A stretch of DNA of 64,000 nucleotides from Allorhizobium pseudoryzae (GCF_011046245.1 NZ_CP049244.1:1054001-1118000); one strand, 5' to 3'; shown: positions 35,608 through 44,870, numbered from the stretch's first letter. The notes: a model not told the origin generated them from the sequence alone. Program-made: numbers and translations.

Positions 35608-36457
35608 GGACGTGGAGATCTACGAGGTCGGCCCGCGTGACGGGCTGCAGAACGAAAAGCAGCTGATTGCCACGGCAGACAAGCTCGCGCTGATCGCAAA
35701 GCTAGCGGCCTGCGGTTTTCGCCGGATCGAAGCGACCAGTTTCGTCAGCCCGAAATGGGTGCCGCAGATGGCCGATGCGGCAGAGGTGATGGCGAGCCTG
35801 CCGCGTCGCGCGGGCCTTTCCTATGCCGTGCTGGCGCCCAATCTGAAAGGCTACGAGGCGGCGAAAGCCGCCGGGGCGGATGAGGTGGCGATCTTCGTCT
35901 CCGCCTCGGAAGGTTTCAGCCGTGCTAATCTAAACGCCACGATCGTCGAGAGCTTCGAACGGCTGGCACCTGTCGCGGAGGTGGCGCTGGCGGATGGGCT
36001 TCGCCTGCGCGGTTATGTCTCCGTTGTCACCGATTGCCCGTTTGACGGTAAGGTCGCGCCGTCTCAGGTGGCCCGGGTGGTGTGCGATCTTGCGGCGCTC
36101 GGCTGCCATGAAATTTCGCTCGGCGAAACGCTTGGCCGCGGCACGCCGGAAGCCGTGCGGGCCATGCTGGACGCAGTGCTCCAAGAGGTTCCGGCAACAA
36201 GACTTGCCGGTCATTTTCATGATACGGGTGGTCTGGCGCTGAAGAATATCGATGTGGCGCTCGACCGGGGCTTGCGGGTCTTCGATGCGGCGATCGGCGG
36301 GCTCGGCGGCTGCCCCTATGCGCCGGGTGCGGCCGGCAACGTGGCAACGGAACTGGTGGCCCGGCATCTGGCGGCGCAAGGAATTTCCACCGGCCTCGAT
36401 CTCGCCGCGCTGGAGGAGGCGGCCCGGTTTGCTGAGGGCCTGAGGAGGGGCGCATGA
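35600..36457 (+). CDS. hmgL: Hydroxymethylglutaryl-CoA lyase
   Basis: A lyase of 285 residues: VEIYEVGPRDGLQNEKQLI (metal and substrate Arg-Asp), RIEATSFVSPKWVPQMADA, SLGETLGRGTPEAV, GHFHDTGGLALKNIDVAL (metal His-x-His) and GLGGCPYAPGAAGNVATE with the catalytic Cys. It splits HMG-CoA into acetoacetate and acetyl-CoA, the last step of leucine breakdown. I start at ATG 35600, which has AGGA 8 nt upstream and overlaps mccA; ATG 35591 is an alternative. Confidence 0.93.
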   Translation: MAEDVEIYEVGPRDGLQNEKQLIATADKLALIAKLAACGFRRIEATSFVSPKWVPQMADAAEVMASLPRRAGLSYAVLAPNLKGYEAAKAAGADEVAIFVSASEGFSRANLNATIVESFERLAPVAEVALADGLRLRGYVSVVTDCPFDGKVAPSQVARVVCDLAALGCHEISLGETLGRGTPEAVRAMLDAVLQEVPATRLAGHFHDTGGLALKNIDVALDRGLRVFDAAIGGLGGCPYAPGAAGNVATELVARHLAAQGISTGLDLAALEEAARFAEGLRRGA

Positions 36458-37242
36458 CGAACACGATCAAGGTCGAGGCGGATTCGCGCGGCATCGTCCA
36501 GCTTCGGCTCAACCGGCGGGAAAAACGCAATGCGCTCTCGGCGGAGATGATTGCCGACCTGACGGCCTTTGCCAGCATGGCGAACGAGCGGCGCGACTGG
36601 CGGGCGATCATTCTCTCCGGCGAAGGGGCTGCCTTCTGTGCCGGGGGCGATCTCGACTGGATGCGCCAGCAGATGGCGGCGGACCGTGCAACGCGGATCA
36701 CCGAAGCGCGCAAGCTCGCCCATATGCTGGGGGCCTTGAACAGCCTGCCGCAGCCGTTGATCGGCGCCATTCACGGCAGCGCGTTTGGCGGCGGGGTGGG
36801 CATGGCCTGCATCTGCGATCTGGTCCTTGCCACCCCCGATACCCTGTTCGGCTTGACGGAGACGCGGCTCGGCCTGATCCCCGCCACCGTCGGCCCCTAT
36901 GTGGTGGCGCGGATGGGCGAAGGATCTGCGCGGCGTGTCTTCATGTCGGGCAAGCGCTTTGCGGCGCCGGAAGCCGTTGAGCTTGGTCTCGTTTCGCGGG
37001 TGGTGGGTGATGGAACGCTGATGGCGGAGGCAATCGCGGAAGCGGAACTGTATCTCGCGACGGCCCCCGGTGCGGTGGCCTCCGCAAAAGCTCTGGTTCG
37101 CGCCTTGTCCGGCAGTGTTGATTCTGGAAAGATCGAAGAAAGTATTATTGCACTTGCCGACACCTGGGAACAGGATGAAGCCCGGGAGGGCGTTGCGGCA
37201 TTCTTTGAAAAGCGCAAGCCCCGTTGGGATAGATTGACGTAA
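36454..37242 (+). CDS. liuC: Methylglutaconyl-CoA hydratase (LiuC-like crotonase)
   Basis: A crotonase of 262 residues of the AUH/LiuC type: LNRREKRNALSAEM, FCAGGDLDWMRQQ near residue 65, HGSAFGGGVGMACICDLVLA, FGLTETRLGLIPATVGPYVVARMGEG (Glu in the catalytic region). It hydrates 3-methylglutaconyl-CoA to HMG-CoA. The start overlaps the HMG-CoA lyase stop (ATGA). With ivd, mccAB and hmgL it completes the isovaleryl-CoA to acetoacetate path; the gene lies after hmgL although its step comes before it. Confidence 0.88.
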   Translation: MTNTIKVEADSRGIVQLRLNRREKRNALSAEMIADLTAFASMANERRDWRAIILSGEGAAFCAGGDLDWMRQQMAADRATRITEARKLAHMLGALNSLPQPLIGAIHGSAFGGGVGMACICDLVLATPDTLFGLTETRLGLIPATVGPYVVARMGEGSARRVFMSGKRFAAPEAVELGLVSRVVGDGTLMAEAIAEAELYLATAPGAVASAKALVRALSGSVDSGKIEESIIALADTWEQDEAREGVAAFFEKRKPRWDRLT

Positions 37243-37264
37243 GAGATCACGGAGGGAGGACAAG

Positions 37265-38302
37265 GTGGTTGTGGCGGAAGAGGACTTGCGCGCGCGCGTC
37301 GAAGGCCGTGTTGGCTATATCACATTGACGCGGGGAAAGGTGCTCAATGCCGTTAACCGCACGATCGTGGACCGAATGACGGAGGTGCTTGCCGCCTGGG
37401 CCGAAGATCCGACCGTTGCCTTGGTCATGATCGATGCCGACAGCGAGAAGGCGTTTTCCGCCGGCGGCGATCTCTCCGCCATGTACCATTTCGGCAAGAG
37501 CGGCGACTACCAGTCCGGCAACGATTTCTGGCGCGACGAATACCGTCTGAACGCCATGATCGATCGCTTCCCGAAACCCTATGTGCCGTTCATGGATGGC
37601 ATCGTCATGGGCGGCGGCGTCGGCATCTCGGCGCATGGATCGCACCGCATCGTTACCGAACATTCTGTGGTCGCCATGCCGGAATGCGCGATCGGCCTCA
37701 TCCCGGATGTCGGCGGAAGCTATCTCCTGCGCCAAGCGCCCGGACGCCTGGGGGAATATCTGGGCCTCACCGGCACCCGGATGAACGGCGCCGATGCCGT
37801 CTATGCCAAATTTGCCGATCACTACGTTCCGCGCGAGCGGCTGGCCGACCTGAAGGCGCGGCTGATCGAGACCGGCGATGTCGGTGAAATCAGTCGCTTC
37901 GAGGTCGCCGCGCCGGCGTCTGACCTCGAAGCGCGGCTTTTCGACATTGCGCGCATCTTCTCCGGCCCGACGGTCGAAGCCATCCGCGATATGCTGGCCG
38001 AAGACGAGGCGGAGTGGGCGCTGAAGGCCCATGAGGCCATCAGCAAGGCCTCGCCCATCTCGCTGCTGTGCACCCTCTGGGCCGTCCGGGGAGGGCGAAG
38101 CCTGCCCGAAGCGCTGCGCAATGAATACCGGTTCGTCTCGAGGGTGCTGGAGCACGGCGATTTCGTGGAAGGTATCCGCGCCGTCATCATCGACAAGGAT
38201 CGCAACCCGAAATGGCGTTATGCCGCGCTGGAGGCCGTGCCCCAGTGCACGCTCTGTCAGATGACCGCCGAAGCCGAGGGCGGCGATCCGGATTTCGGTT
38301 GA
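37265..38302 (+). CDS. 3-hydroxyisobutyryl-CoA hydrolase (HIBCH-like)
   Basis: A crotonase-fold hydrolase of 345 residues. Family-specific stretches: FSAGGDLSAMYHFGKSGDY, PYVPFMDGIVMGGGVGISAHGSHRIVTEHSVVAMPECAIGLIPDVGGSYLL (the Glu and Asp used for thioester hydrolysis), then a C-terminal extension missing from hydratases. It frees 3-hydroxyisobutyrate from its CoA ester in valine breakdown. The start is GTG 37265 with GGAGGA upstream. Its stop codon abuts the stop of the convergent adenine deaminase gene (TGATCA at 38300-38305). Last gene of the rightward block. Confidence 0.85.
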   Translation: MVVAEEDLRARVEGRVGYITLTRGKVLNAVNRTIVDRMTEVLAAWAEDPTVALVMIDADSEKAFSAGGDLSAMYHFGKSGDYQSGNDFWRDEYRLNAMIDRFPKPYVPFMDGIVMGGGVGISAHGSHRIVTEHSVVAMPECAIGLIPDVGGSYLLRQAPGRLGEYLGLTGTRMNGADAVYAKFADHYVPRERLADLKARLIETGDVGEISRFEVAAPASDLEARLFDIARIFSGPTVEAIRDMLAEDEAEWALKAHEAISKASPISLLCTLWAVRGGRSLPEALRNEYRFVSRVLEHGDFVEGIRAVIIDKDRNPKWRYAALEAVPQCTLCQMTAEAEGGDPDFG

Positions 38303-40081
38303 TCAGAGCACAGGGCTTTCCAGCAGCCTGCCCGTCACCACGTCGGCAATGCCGCGATCGGTCTGGTGCGGGCCGGCATTGCAGGCGAGCGTGGCACCGA
38401 AACAGGCCTTGAACACCAGATAGGGCGGCTGCCAATCGACGACCGCATCCATGGCCGAGCGCAGTTCGGCAAAGCCGGCCGCCACCTCCTCCAGGGAGGC
38501 CTCGGAGACAAGGCCCGAAAGTGGCAGCGGCAGGCACGCCTGAACCTTGCCCTGCGCGGCGACCGCCATGCCGCCCCCGGCTTCAATCACCGCATTGGCC
38601 GCCACCGCCATGTCGTGCGGGTTGCCGCCAAAGACCGTGAGGTTGTGGCTGTCATGCGAAACGGAGGTGGCAAAGGCGCCGCGCCACTCTCCCCAGCCAC
38701 GGAGGAACCCGACCCGCGGCCGGCTGTCGGCGCGTCCATGGCGATGGGCAACCGCAATCAGCGTCGTCTCCTCGGGTGGGACAACGAAACCGTCTGCGAC
38801 CGAGGCGTCCATTTCGCCCCACTGCGTAAAGCGGGGCCGATCGATCGTTGCGATCCTGACGCGCTGCCCGATGGCGGGCACGCGGAAATCTTTTGCTGAC
38901 ACTGCGGCGATCTTCATCGATCCGGTGAGCGAGGATGTGTCCGCCGCCGGCAGGGGACGCAGCAAGGCGCCCTCCCGGGCGACGGGTACACCATTGACAA
39001 TCACCATCGTCGCCCGAAAATCTGTCAGATCGGAGAAGATCGCAAGATCGGCGCGCCGCCCGACGGCCACCAGCCCCAGATCCTCGCGGCCCAGCCGACG
39101 GGCAGCATTCAGCGTTGCCGCCTGCAGCGCCCAGGCCGGCTTCAGGCCGTAACGCACCAGCCGCCGCACCACGTCATCCAGCCCGCCGCCATGGAGGAGG
39201 TCGTCCGGAAACACGTCGTCGGTGCAGAGCGTCACGGTCTGCGGCAGATGGCCGAGCCGGTTCAGAACCTCTACGAACTCGGGCAACAGGTGGTCGTGCG
39301 AGCCGCGCAGCTCGATCGTCAGTCCTGCACGCAGCTTTTCCATCAGGTCGTCGCCGGAGGTCAGTTCGTGGTCGGAGGTGATGCCCGCCGCCATGAAGGC
39401 CGCCAGCCGCTCGCCCGCCAATCCGCGCGCATGGCCGCAGACGAGCTTTTCTGCCGCGAGCCCAGCCTGCAGGATGCCGCTGATGCGCGGTTCCCGATCG
39501 ATCACGCCCTGCATGGTCATGACCTCCGCAATGCCGCCGATCTCCGGCCAGGAGAGAAGCTCTGCGATGACGGAGGCGTCGAAATCGGCGCCGTTCAGTT
39601 CTAATCCGGGTGCAGATGGCACGCAGGAGGGGGCGAGCAGCACCATCCGCAAAGGCAGGCTGCGCGCCGCCTCCGCTGCAAACCGCACGCCGTCGATGCC
39701 ATGCACATTGCCGAATTCATGCGGGTCCCAGACGATGGTCGTCACCCCGCGCGGCAATACGGCGGCGGCATAGTTCGCCGGTGTCACCATCGAGCTTTCG
39801 ATGTGCATATGGGTGTCGATCAGACCGGGCGTGATGAAGCCGTCTTCGGCGTCGATCGTCTCTTCGGCGTCGCTTCGGCTGCCGGGCGCATGCACGCTCG
39901 CGATCAGCGGGCCAACGAGCCCGATATCGGCCTTGCGGCATTCGCCGGTCACCATATCGACGAGCGTGCCGTTGACGATCAGCCGGTCGAAAGCTCCGTC
40001 GCCACGTGCAGCGGCCACGGCGCGGCTGCGGAGGTTTTCATTGTTGAGGTCGGCCGGTTCGGTCCGGTTACTATGGCTCAT
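38303..40081 (-). CDS. ade: Adenine deaminase
   Basis: An amidohydrolase of 592 residues. Metal site GLIDTHMHIESSMVTPANYA, WDPHEFGNVHGIDG, CGHARGL, SDHELTSGDD, LCTDDVFPDDLL, and the C-terminal GEMDASVADGFVVPPEETTLIAVAHRHGR and TSVSHDSHNLTVFGGNPHDM blocks all fit Ade. It converts adenine to hypoxanthine and ammonia. The ATG overlaps the stop of the nucleoside hydrolase gene (ATGA), so adenine freed by the hydrolase is deaminated by the next enzyme on the same mRNA. Confidence 0.9.
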   Translation of the reverse strand: MSHSNRTEPADLNNENLRSRAVAAARGDGAFDRLIVNGTLVDMVTGECRKADIGLVGPLIASVHAPGSRSDAEETIDAEDGFITPGLIDTHMHIESSMVTPANYAAAVLPRGVTTIVWDPHEFGNVHGIDGVRFAAEAARSLPLRMVLLAPSCVPSAPGLELNGADFDASVIAELLSWPEIGGIAEVMTMQGVIDREPRISGILQAGLAAEKLVCGHARGLAGERLAAFMAAGITSDHELTSGDDLMEKLRAGLTIELRGSHDHLLPEFVEVLNRLGHLPQTVTLCTDDVFPDDLLHGGGLDDVVRRLVRYGLKPAWALQAATLNAARRLGREDLGLVAVGRRADLAIFSDLTDFRATMVIVNGVPVAREGALLRPLPAADTSSLTGSMKIAAVSAKDFRVPAIGQRVRIATIDRPRFTQWGEMDASVADGFVVPPEETTLIAVAHRHGRADSRPRVGFLRGWGEWRGAFATSVSHDSHNLTVFGGNPHDMAVAANAVIEAGGGMAVAAQGKVQACLPLPLSGLVSEASLEEVAAGFAELRSAMDAVVDWQPPYLVFKACFGATLACNAGPHQTDRGIADVVTGRLLESPVL

Positions 40082-41010
40082 CGCGCTGCCTCCTGGCGCA
40101 AAGCCTCAAGGATGGTGGCGCGCACGGCGGTCGCATCACAGTCGGCTGCAAATTCGGCATTGAAGCTGCCGTGGGTGGCGCGTGTTTCCACCACGGTTCT
40201 GCCGCGGGTCAGCGTGCCGCCACATTCGATGTCGATCCGCGCCTTCTGGAAGCGGACGAGTTCGGGATGAGCAAAGGCAACGGCGGCTGCGGGATCATAG
40301 AGAGCCATGGACGGTCGTCCTCGCGAAATGGCGATGTCGATGAAACCGCCCAGCATGTCGGCGATCAGGCCGGCATTCCGTCCACCGGCGCTGCGGACCG
40401 GCACCACGTCGGCGGGTGCGGCCAGAACTTTCCGGCAGAGGTCGAGATCGACCATGCGCAGTGGCAGGCCGTGTGCCAGGCAGATCGCCACGGCTTCCGG
40501 GTCGGCCAGCGCATTGAACTCCGCCGACGCCGTATGGTTGCCGCGGGTCAGGCCGCCGCCCATCCAGGTCAGATCATCGATGCGGGCGGCAAGATCCGGC
40601 CGCGCCAGCGCCAGCGCCGCAATGTTGGTGAGGGGACCAAGCGCCAGGATGCGGCGCGGCGCGTCGCTCTGTTCCAGCCAGTCGGAGAGCGCCGCAAAGG
40701 CCGGACCGTCCGAGGCAGGCTCGGTGTGCGGCAGGGTCAGGCCCAGCGTCGGAATGCCGGTCTCGCCGAGAATTGCCTGCGCCGTTTCGAGGTGGCCCAT
40801 CACCGGCTGCGCCCGTCCGACATAGGTCTTGTCGTCCCAACGGAAGGTCTCAGCCGCGCCGGCGGCATTGCGGCACACCTGCTCCAGCGGCGTATTGCCG
40901 AAGACGAGCGAGATGCCGTCGATCTGAAGGCCGGCATGTTTGATCACCAGGATGGCCGCGATGTCATCGAAGCCCATGTCGGTGTCGATCCACACTCCCA
41001 TCGGCCTCAC
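40078..41010 (-). CDS. Nucleoside hydrolase (IU-nucleoside hydrolase family)
   Basis: A 310-residue hydrolase with the metal and ribose site WIDTDMGFDDIAAIL at the N-terminus, ALGPLTNIAALAL near 125, TWMGGG near 148, FNALADPEAVAI, and a C-terminal LYDPAAAVAFAHPELV with the calcium Asp. It cleaves ribonucleosides to base plus ribose. With adenine deaminase next to it, adenosine or other purine nucleosides are likely substrates (inference). The start is GTG 41010 overlapping the ATPase stop (GTGA); ATG 41001 is the alternative. Confidence 0.88.
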   Translation of the reverse strand: MRPMGVWIDTDMGFDDIAAILVIKHAGLQIDGISLVFGNTPLEQVCRNAAGAAETFRWDDKTYVGRAQPVMGHLETAQAILGETGIPTLGLTLPHTEPASDGPAFAALSDWLEQSDAPRRILALGPLTNIAALALARPDLAARIDDLTWMGGGLTRGNHTASAEFNALADPEAVAICLAHGLPLRMVDLDLCRKVLAAPADVVPVRSAGGRNAGLIADMLGGFIDIAISRGRPSMALYDPAAAVAFAHPELVRFQKARIDIECGGTLTRGRTVVETRATHGSFNAEFAADCDATAVRATILEALRQEAAR

Positions 41011-42032
41011 CCGACCCTGTGGAGGGGAGCGGCCGACGAGACCGGCAGGTCGAAGGCCACGTCTTCGCCGAGCGCATAGGTCGGGCGCGTTGCATCGACT
41101 TCCGCGCGAAGGGTGCCAAGCGGGCTTCCGAGAACGTAACCCCTGATGTTGCCGGCAAAGGAGACGCCCTGAACCGTACCGGTGAACGGCCCCTCTCCGA
41201 GCGTCACCATGCCGGGGCGCCAGGCAAGACCGGGAGCGTCCGGAACAGTGCCGGAAAGCGCGAATTCGCCGCCATCGGCGACCAGATTTCCACCCCGCAG
41301 TTTGAAGATGTTCTCGAAGCCGACGAAATCGGCAACGAAATCCGTGGCAGGCCGATTGTAGATGTCCTCCGGCGTGCCGATCTGCTCGATCGCGCCGTTA
41401 CGCATCACGACGATCTTGTCGGCCAGCGCCAGCGCCTCGACCTGGTCGTGCGTGACGAAGATCATCGTCATGCCCGTCTCCTTCTGCAGGCGCTGCAACT
41501 CGCTGCGCATGTCGAGCCTCAGACGCGCGTCGAGGTTCGACAGCGGCTCGTCCAGCATCAGGAGCTTCGGCTGCACCACCATCGAACGCGCCAGCGAGAC
41601 ACGCTGCTGCTGGCCGCCGGAGAGATCGGTCGCCTTGCGCTCGGCAAAGGAGAGGAGGCCGACGGATGTGAGGCCCGCCTCGACCTTCTGCCGCAGCTCC
41701 TGGCCGTGCACGCCCTTCATGCGCAGGCCGAAGGCGACGTTTTCGAACACCGTCAGGTGCGGAAAGAGCGCATAGGACTGGAAGACGAGGCCGATTTCGC
41801 GCTTGTTTGCCGCGACATGGGTGATGTCGCGCCCATCGAGAACGATTTTGCCGCCGACCGGGTTCATCAGCCCGGCAATGGCCCGCATGGTGGTGGTCTT
41901 GCCGCAACCGGACGGGCCGAGGAGCGCAAGCAGTTCGCCCTTCCTGATCGTCAGGTTGAGATCCTTGACGGCGATCGACTTGCCATAGGCAAGCGACAGG
42001 TTTTCGAGCGAGAGATAGGTCTGGTCAGACAT
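41007..42032 (-). CDS. ABC transporter ATPase, spermidine/putrescine or iron(III) type
   Basis: An importer ATPase of 341 residues with Walker A GPSGCGKTT, Q loop VFQSYALFPHLTVFENV, signature LSGGQQQRVSLARS, Walker [17 protein letters not shown], switch His in FVTHDQ, and a C-terminal TOBE-like domain (GRPATDFVADFVGFENIF, then LAWRPGMVTLG). The ATG overlaps the permease gene by 8 bp. By family it would be PotA/FbpC-like, but the operon suggests nucleoside import. Confidence 0.88.
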   Translation of the reverse strand: MSDQTYLSLENLSLAYGKSIAVKDLNLTIRKGELLALLGPSGCGKTTTMRAIAGLMNPVGGKIVLDGRDITHVAANKREIGLVFQSYALFPHLTVFENVAFGLRMKGVHGQELRQKVEAGLTSVGLLSFAERKATDLSGGQQQRVSLARSMVVQPKLLMLDEPLSNLDARLRLDMRSELQRLQKETGMTMIFVTHDQVEALALADKIVVMRNGAIEQIGTPEDIYNRPATDFVADFVGFENIFKLRGGNLVADGGEFALSGTVPDAPGLAWRPGMVTLGEGPFTGTVQGVSFAGNIRGYVLGSPLGTLRAEVDATRPTYALGEDVAFDLPVSSAAPLHRVG

Positions 42033-42804
42033 AGCGGGAGAACCCCAGGAAACGTTCGGCGGCAAAAACGATGCCGATGGACAGGAAGGCGAGAAGCGAG
42101 GAGAGCGCGGCAATCGACGGGTCGAACACGTTTTCCATGTAACCCAGCATGTCGATCGGCAGTGTCCGCACACCCGGGCCCGACAGGAAGAGCGAGACCG
42201 GCACCTGGTTGAAGCTGGTGACGAAACCGAGGATGAAGGCCGAGAGGATGCCGCCGCGGATATTCGGTAGTACCACCCGGAAGAAGGCGCCGAGGCGCGA
42301 CGACCCGAGAATGACGGCGGCCTCCTCGATATCGGCGCGCAGATTGGCAAGGCTCGCCGAGACGACCCGCACCGCATAGGGCAGGATCAGCGCGGTATGG
42401 GCAACGAAGAGCGCCAGCGTTACCGGCATGCCGACGGGGATGACGAAGTAGCGCAGGAGCGCCAGGCCGACGATGATGCCGGGCACTATGATCGGCATCG
42501 AGACGAGAAAACGCACCGTTTCGGCAAAGGGCAGGCGGTAGCGCGCCATGGCATAGGAAGCCGGAATGCCGAGGATGAGGGCGGCAAGCGTGCCGCCGAT
42601 CGCGAGAAACATCGAAACGCCAAAACTCTGGCGGAAACTCTCGATGGTGAAGACTTTGACGATCCAGCGGAAAGAAAAGCCCTGCGGCGGGAAAGCCAGC
42701 GTCTCCCCGGCGGAGAAGGAGGCCGCGACGATGATGATGAACGGCCCGATGAGGAAGAGCATCACCAGGAAGAGCGTGAGAGGCGTGAACAGGCGACGGA
42801 TCAT
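42025..42804 (-). CDS. ABC transporter permease (PotC-like)
   Basis: A permease of 259 residues with about six helices; ASFSAGETLAFPPQGFSFRW opening and the EAA loop EEAAVILGSSRLGAFFRVVLPNIRGG near residue 175. This is the usual second permease of polyamine/iron-type importers. ATG overlaps the stop of the first permease gene (ATGA). Confidence 0.88.
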   Translation of the reverse strand: MIRRLFTPLTLFLVMLFLIGPFIIIVAASFSAGETLAFPPQGFSFRWIVKVFTIESFRQSFGVSMFLAIGGTLAALILGIPASYAMARYRLPFAETVRFLVSMPIIVPGIIVGLALLRYFVIPVGMPVTLALFVAHTALILPYAVRVVSASLANLRADIEEAAVILGSSRLGAFFRVVLPNIRGGILSAFILGFVTSFNQVPVSLFLSGPGVRTLPIDMLGYMENVFDPSIAALSSLLAFLSIGIVFAAERFLGFSRYV

Positions 42805-43631
42805 TTGCCGCTCCTTCTGGCGCTGGCGATGCGTTTCAGCAGGATGTTGGCGGCAAAGCTCATGACGATCAGGATGAAGGCAATAACACTGGCGGCGACG
42901 AAATTGTTGGACACGGTGACCTGCTGGTAGAGCAGGGTCTCCAGCATCAGCACCTTGGAGCCGCCGAGAATGGCGGGCGTGATATAGGCGGTCATCGAAC
43001 CGGTGAAGACCAGCGTGCCGCCGATGACGAGACCTTCCTTGGTGAGCGGCAGGATGATTTTCCAGAAGACGCTGAACCAGCCGGCGCCCAGCACCCGGGC
43101 GGCGGGCACCACGTCGCGCGGCAGGTTTTCCAGCGCCGAGATCAGCGAGATGATCATCAGCGGCAGGAACAGCTGCAGAAGGCCGATGAAGATCGCCGTT
43201 TCGGAAAACAGGATGCGGATCGGCTCGTCCGTCAGGCCGATCGCCTGCAGCGCCTGGTTGATGATGCCGGTGCGGCCAAGGATGACGATCCAGGCATAGG
43301 TGCGGGCGACCGGCGAGATCATCAGCGGCAGCACAACGAGACCGACCATGCGGCCCTTGGCGCCCGGTGGTAAGGAGACGATCGCATAGGCCGCCGCGTA
43401 GCCGATCACGGCCGCGACAAGGGTCACCAGCGCGGAGAGCTTCAGCGTGCGCAGGAACACCGCGCGGTTCAGCGGCTGCGAGAAGAAATCGACATAGGCC
43501 GAGATCGTCCACTGGTCGGCGTTTCGAAATCCTTCCGACAGCAAGAGCACGACGGGGACGAGGAAGACGAGCGCCGCAAACAGCGCTGCCGGCAAAGCCA
43601 GCGCCAGTCCTTCCGCGCGGTTCTGGAACAT
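42801..43631 (-). CDS. ABC transporter permease (PotB-like)
   Basis: A permease of 276 residues: N-terminal helix ALALPAALFAALVFLVPVVLLL, PLMISPVARTYAWIVILGRTGIINQAL characteristic of PotB-type proteins, and an EAA loop PAARVLGAGWFSVFWKIILPLTKEG near residue 190. It follows the binding-protein gene after a 216-bp spacer with hairpins, and overlaps the next permease gene. Confidence 0.88.
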   Translation of the reverse strand: MFQNRAEGLALALPAALFAALVFLVPVVLLLSEGFRNADQWTISAYVDFFSQPLNRAVFLRTLKLSALVTLVAAVIGYAAAYAIVSLPPGAKGRMVGLVVLPLMISPVARTYAWIVILGRTGIINQALQAIGLTDEPIRILFSETAIFIGLLQLFLPLMIISLISALENLPRDVVPAARVLGAGWFSVFWKIILPLTKEGLVIGGTLVFTGSMTAYITPAILGGSKVLMLETLLYQQVTVSNNFVAASVIAFILIVMSFAANILLKRIASARRSGK

Positions 43632-43703
43632 GGGGGTGCCTCAATGTGCGCAAGACGCGGGCTTTCGCACCGTCAGAGCTTGCGCGGATCGGGTTCAAAT
43701 CAC

Positions 43704-43727
43704 GCCATCCGCAGGGCTGCGGATGGC
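43704..43727. repeat. Palindrome in the 216-bp spacer between binding-protein and permease genes
   Basis: GCCATCCGCAG and CTGCGGATGGC form a perfect 11-bp stem with a 2-nt loop. The same spacer (43632-43847) holds further hairpins: GTCCC/GGGAC at 43763-43776 and GGGAC/GTCCC at 43833-43845, the latter just after the binding-protein stop codon reading leftward. No gene is visible in the spacer. It may be an intergenic mosaic element or a processing/attenuation region. Confidence 0.55.
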
Positions 43728-43847
43728 CGTCTTTCGGGGCAGCGCCGGGGTGCCGCTGCGGGGTCCCTTGCGGGACACAGCGAAGGCATTTGCGCTCTCA
43801 CCGCGTCCCCAGCCTTGGGAGGCATTCGGGAAGGGACGTTGTCCCGC

Positions 43848-44870
43848 TTACTGGCCGACCTTGCTGTTCCATTCGGACAGCCACTTGTCACGGTAATCGA
43901 GCGCGACGTCGGACGGGATGAGCTTCAGGGCCTTGGCGGTGTCTGCGCCGAAGGTGATGTTGTTCGCCACGTCGTCCGACACCTTCACCTCGGCATTCGC
44001 CGGGCTGTCGATCAGCTTTTCGGCAAGCTTGGTCTGCACTTCGGTCGAGAGCCAGAAATCCATGAATTCAAGCGCCAGATCGCGGTTCTTCGAATTCTTG
44101 GTGACGACCATGACGTTCATGCCGCCGGTCTGGCCTTCCTTCGGGGTGGCCCATGCGATCGGCAGACCGAGCTTGGTGAACGGCGCCCAGGAGAAGCGGC
44201 CGACCGGGGCGGCCCAGATCTCTTCCTGCTGCATCAGCTGCACGAGCTGCGAGGATTTCACGTAGAAGGTCACGATCTTGTCCTTCTTGGCGCCGAGCGC
44301 CTCGATCGGCGCCTTCAGGTCCGGCGCGTCCGTGCCAAGCGCCTGGCCGAGCATGTAAAGCGCCGGCGGGCCCTGGTTCGTCGTCACGTTCGGGAAGGCG
44401 ACGTGGGACACGATGTCGTCCTTCAGCAGGTCGCCCCAGGAGTCGATCTTCATCTTGTCGGTGCGGTAGACGATCGAGGTGGCGTAAAAGGTATAGCCAA
44501 CGCTCATGCCGTCGCCGTTCGGGTCCTTGGCGATGTCATAGAGCTTGTTGAAGCTGGAAAGCTTGGCGGTATCGATCTTGTCGATCAGGCCCTTGCGCGA
44601 AGCGGCCAGCGCGTCGGCCATCGAGACCACAGCCATGTCGACGACAGGGCTTGCCTTGTGCTCTTCCATCTTGGCGAGGCGCTCGACGCTGTTGCCGGTC
44701 TCGACCACCAGCTTGCAGCCGCATTTCTTCTCGAAAGGTTCGTAGACGATCGACTTGAACTCGTCCTGGGCAAAGGCATAGACGGAGATCGTCAGCGTCT
44801 TGTCTTCGGCCTGCGCAACGCCACTCGCCAGCATGAGAGCGGAGGCGGTGGTCAGCAATGTCTTTTTCAT
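43848..44870 (-). CDS. ABC transporter substrate-binding protein, family 1 (polyamine/iron type)
   Basis: A binding protein of 340 residues with a signal peptide (KKTLLTTASALMLASGVAQA, cleavage before EDKTL). The mature protein has the PotD/AfuA-like layout: LTISVYAFAQDEFKSIVYEPFEKKCGCKLVVETGNSVERLAKM, then SWGDLLKD and GGMNVMVVTKNSKNRDLALEFMDF near 250. Two close cysteines (CGC) near residue 50. The ligand is probably a nucleoside or related compound, from the operon rather than the protein. ATG overlaps the LacI gene stop (ATGA). Confidence 0.88.
   Translation of the reverse strand: MKKTLLTTASALMLASGVAQAEDKTLTISVYAFAQDEFKSIVYEPFEKKCGCKLVVETGNSVERLAKMEEHKASPVVDMAVVSMADALAASRKGLIDKIDTAKLSSFNKLYDIAKDPNGDGMSVGYTFYATSIVYRTDKMKIDSWGDLLKDDIVSHVAFPNVTTNQGPPALYMLGQALGTDAPDLKAPIEALGAKKDKIVTFYVKSSQLVQLMQQEEIWAAPVGRFSWAPFTKLGLPIAWATPKEGQTGGMNVMVVTKNSKNRDLALEFMDFWLSTEVQTKLAEKLIDSPANAEVKVSDDVANNITFGADTAKALKLIPSDVALDYRDKWLSEWNSKVGQ

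Noticed and set aside
38300..38305. TGATCA where two convergent stop codons meet
   Set aside because: A six-base palindrome formed by chance from abutting TGA stops; too short for a terminator.
41007..44870. Polyamine (PotABCD) or iron(III) uptake as the role of the ABC importer
   Set aside because: Family resemblance alone; overlap with nucleoside hydrolase and adenine deaminase genes makes a nucleoside more likely, though not proven.
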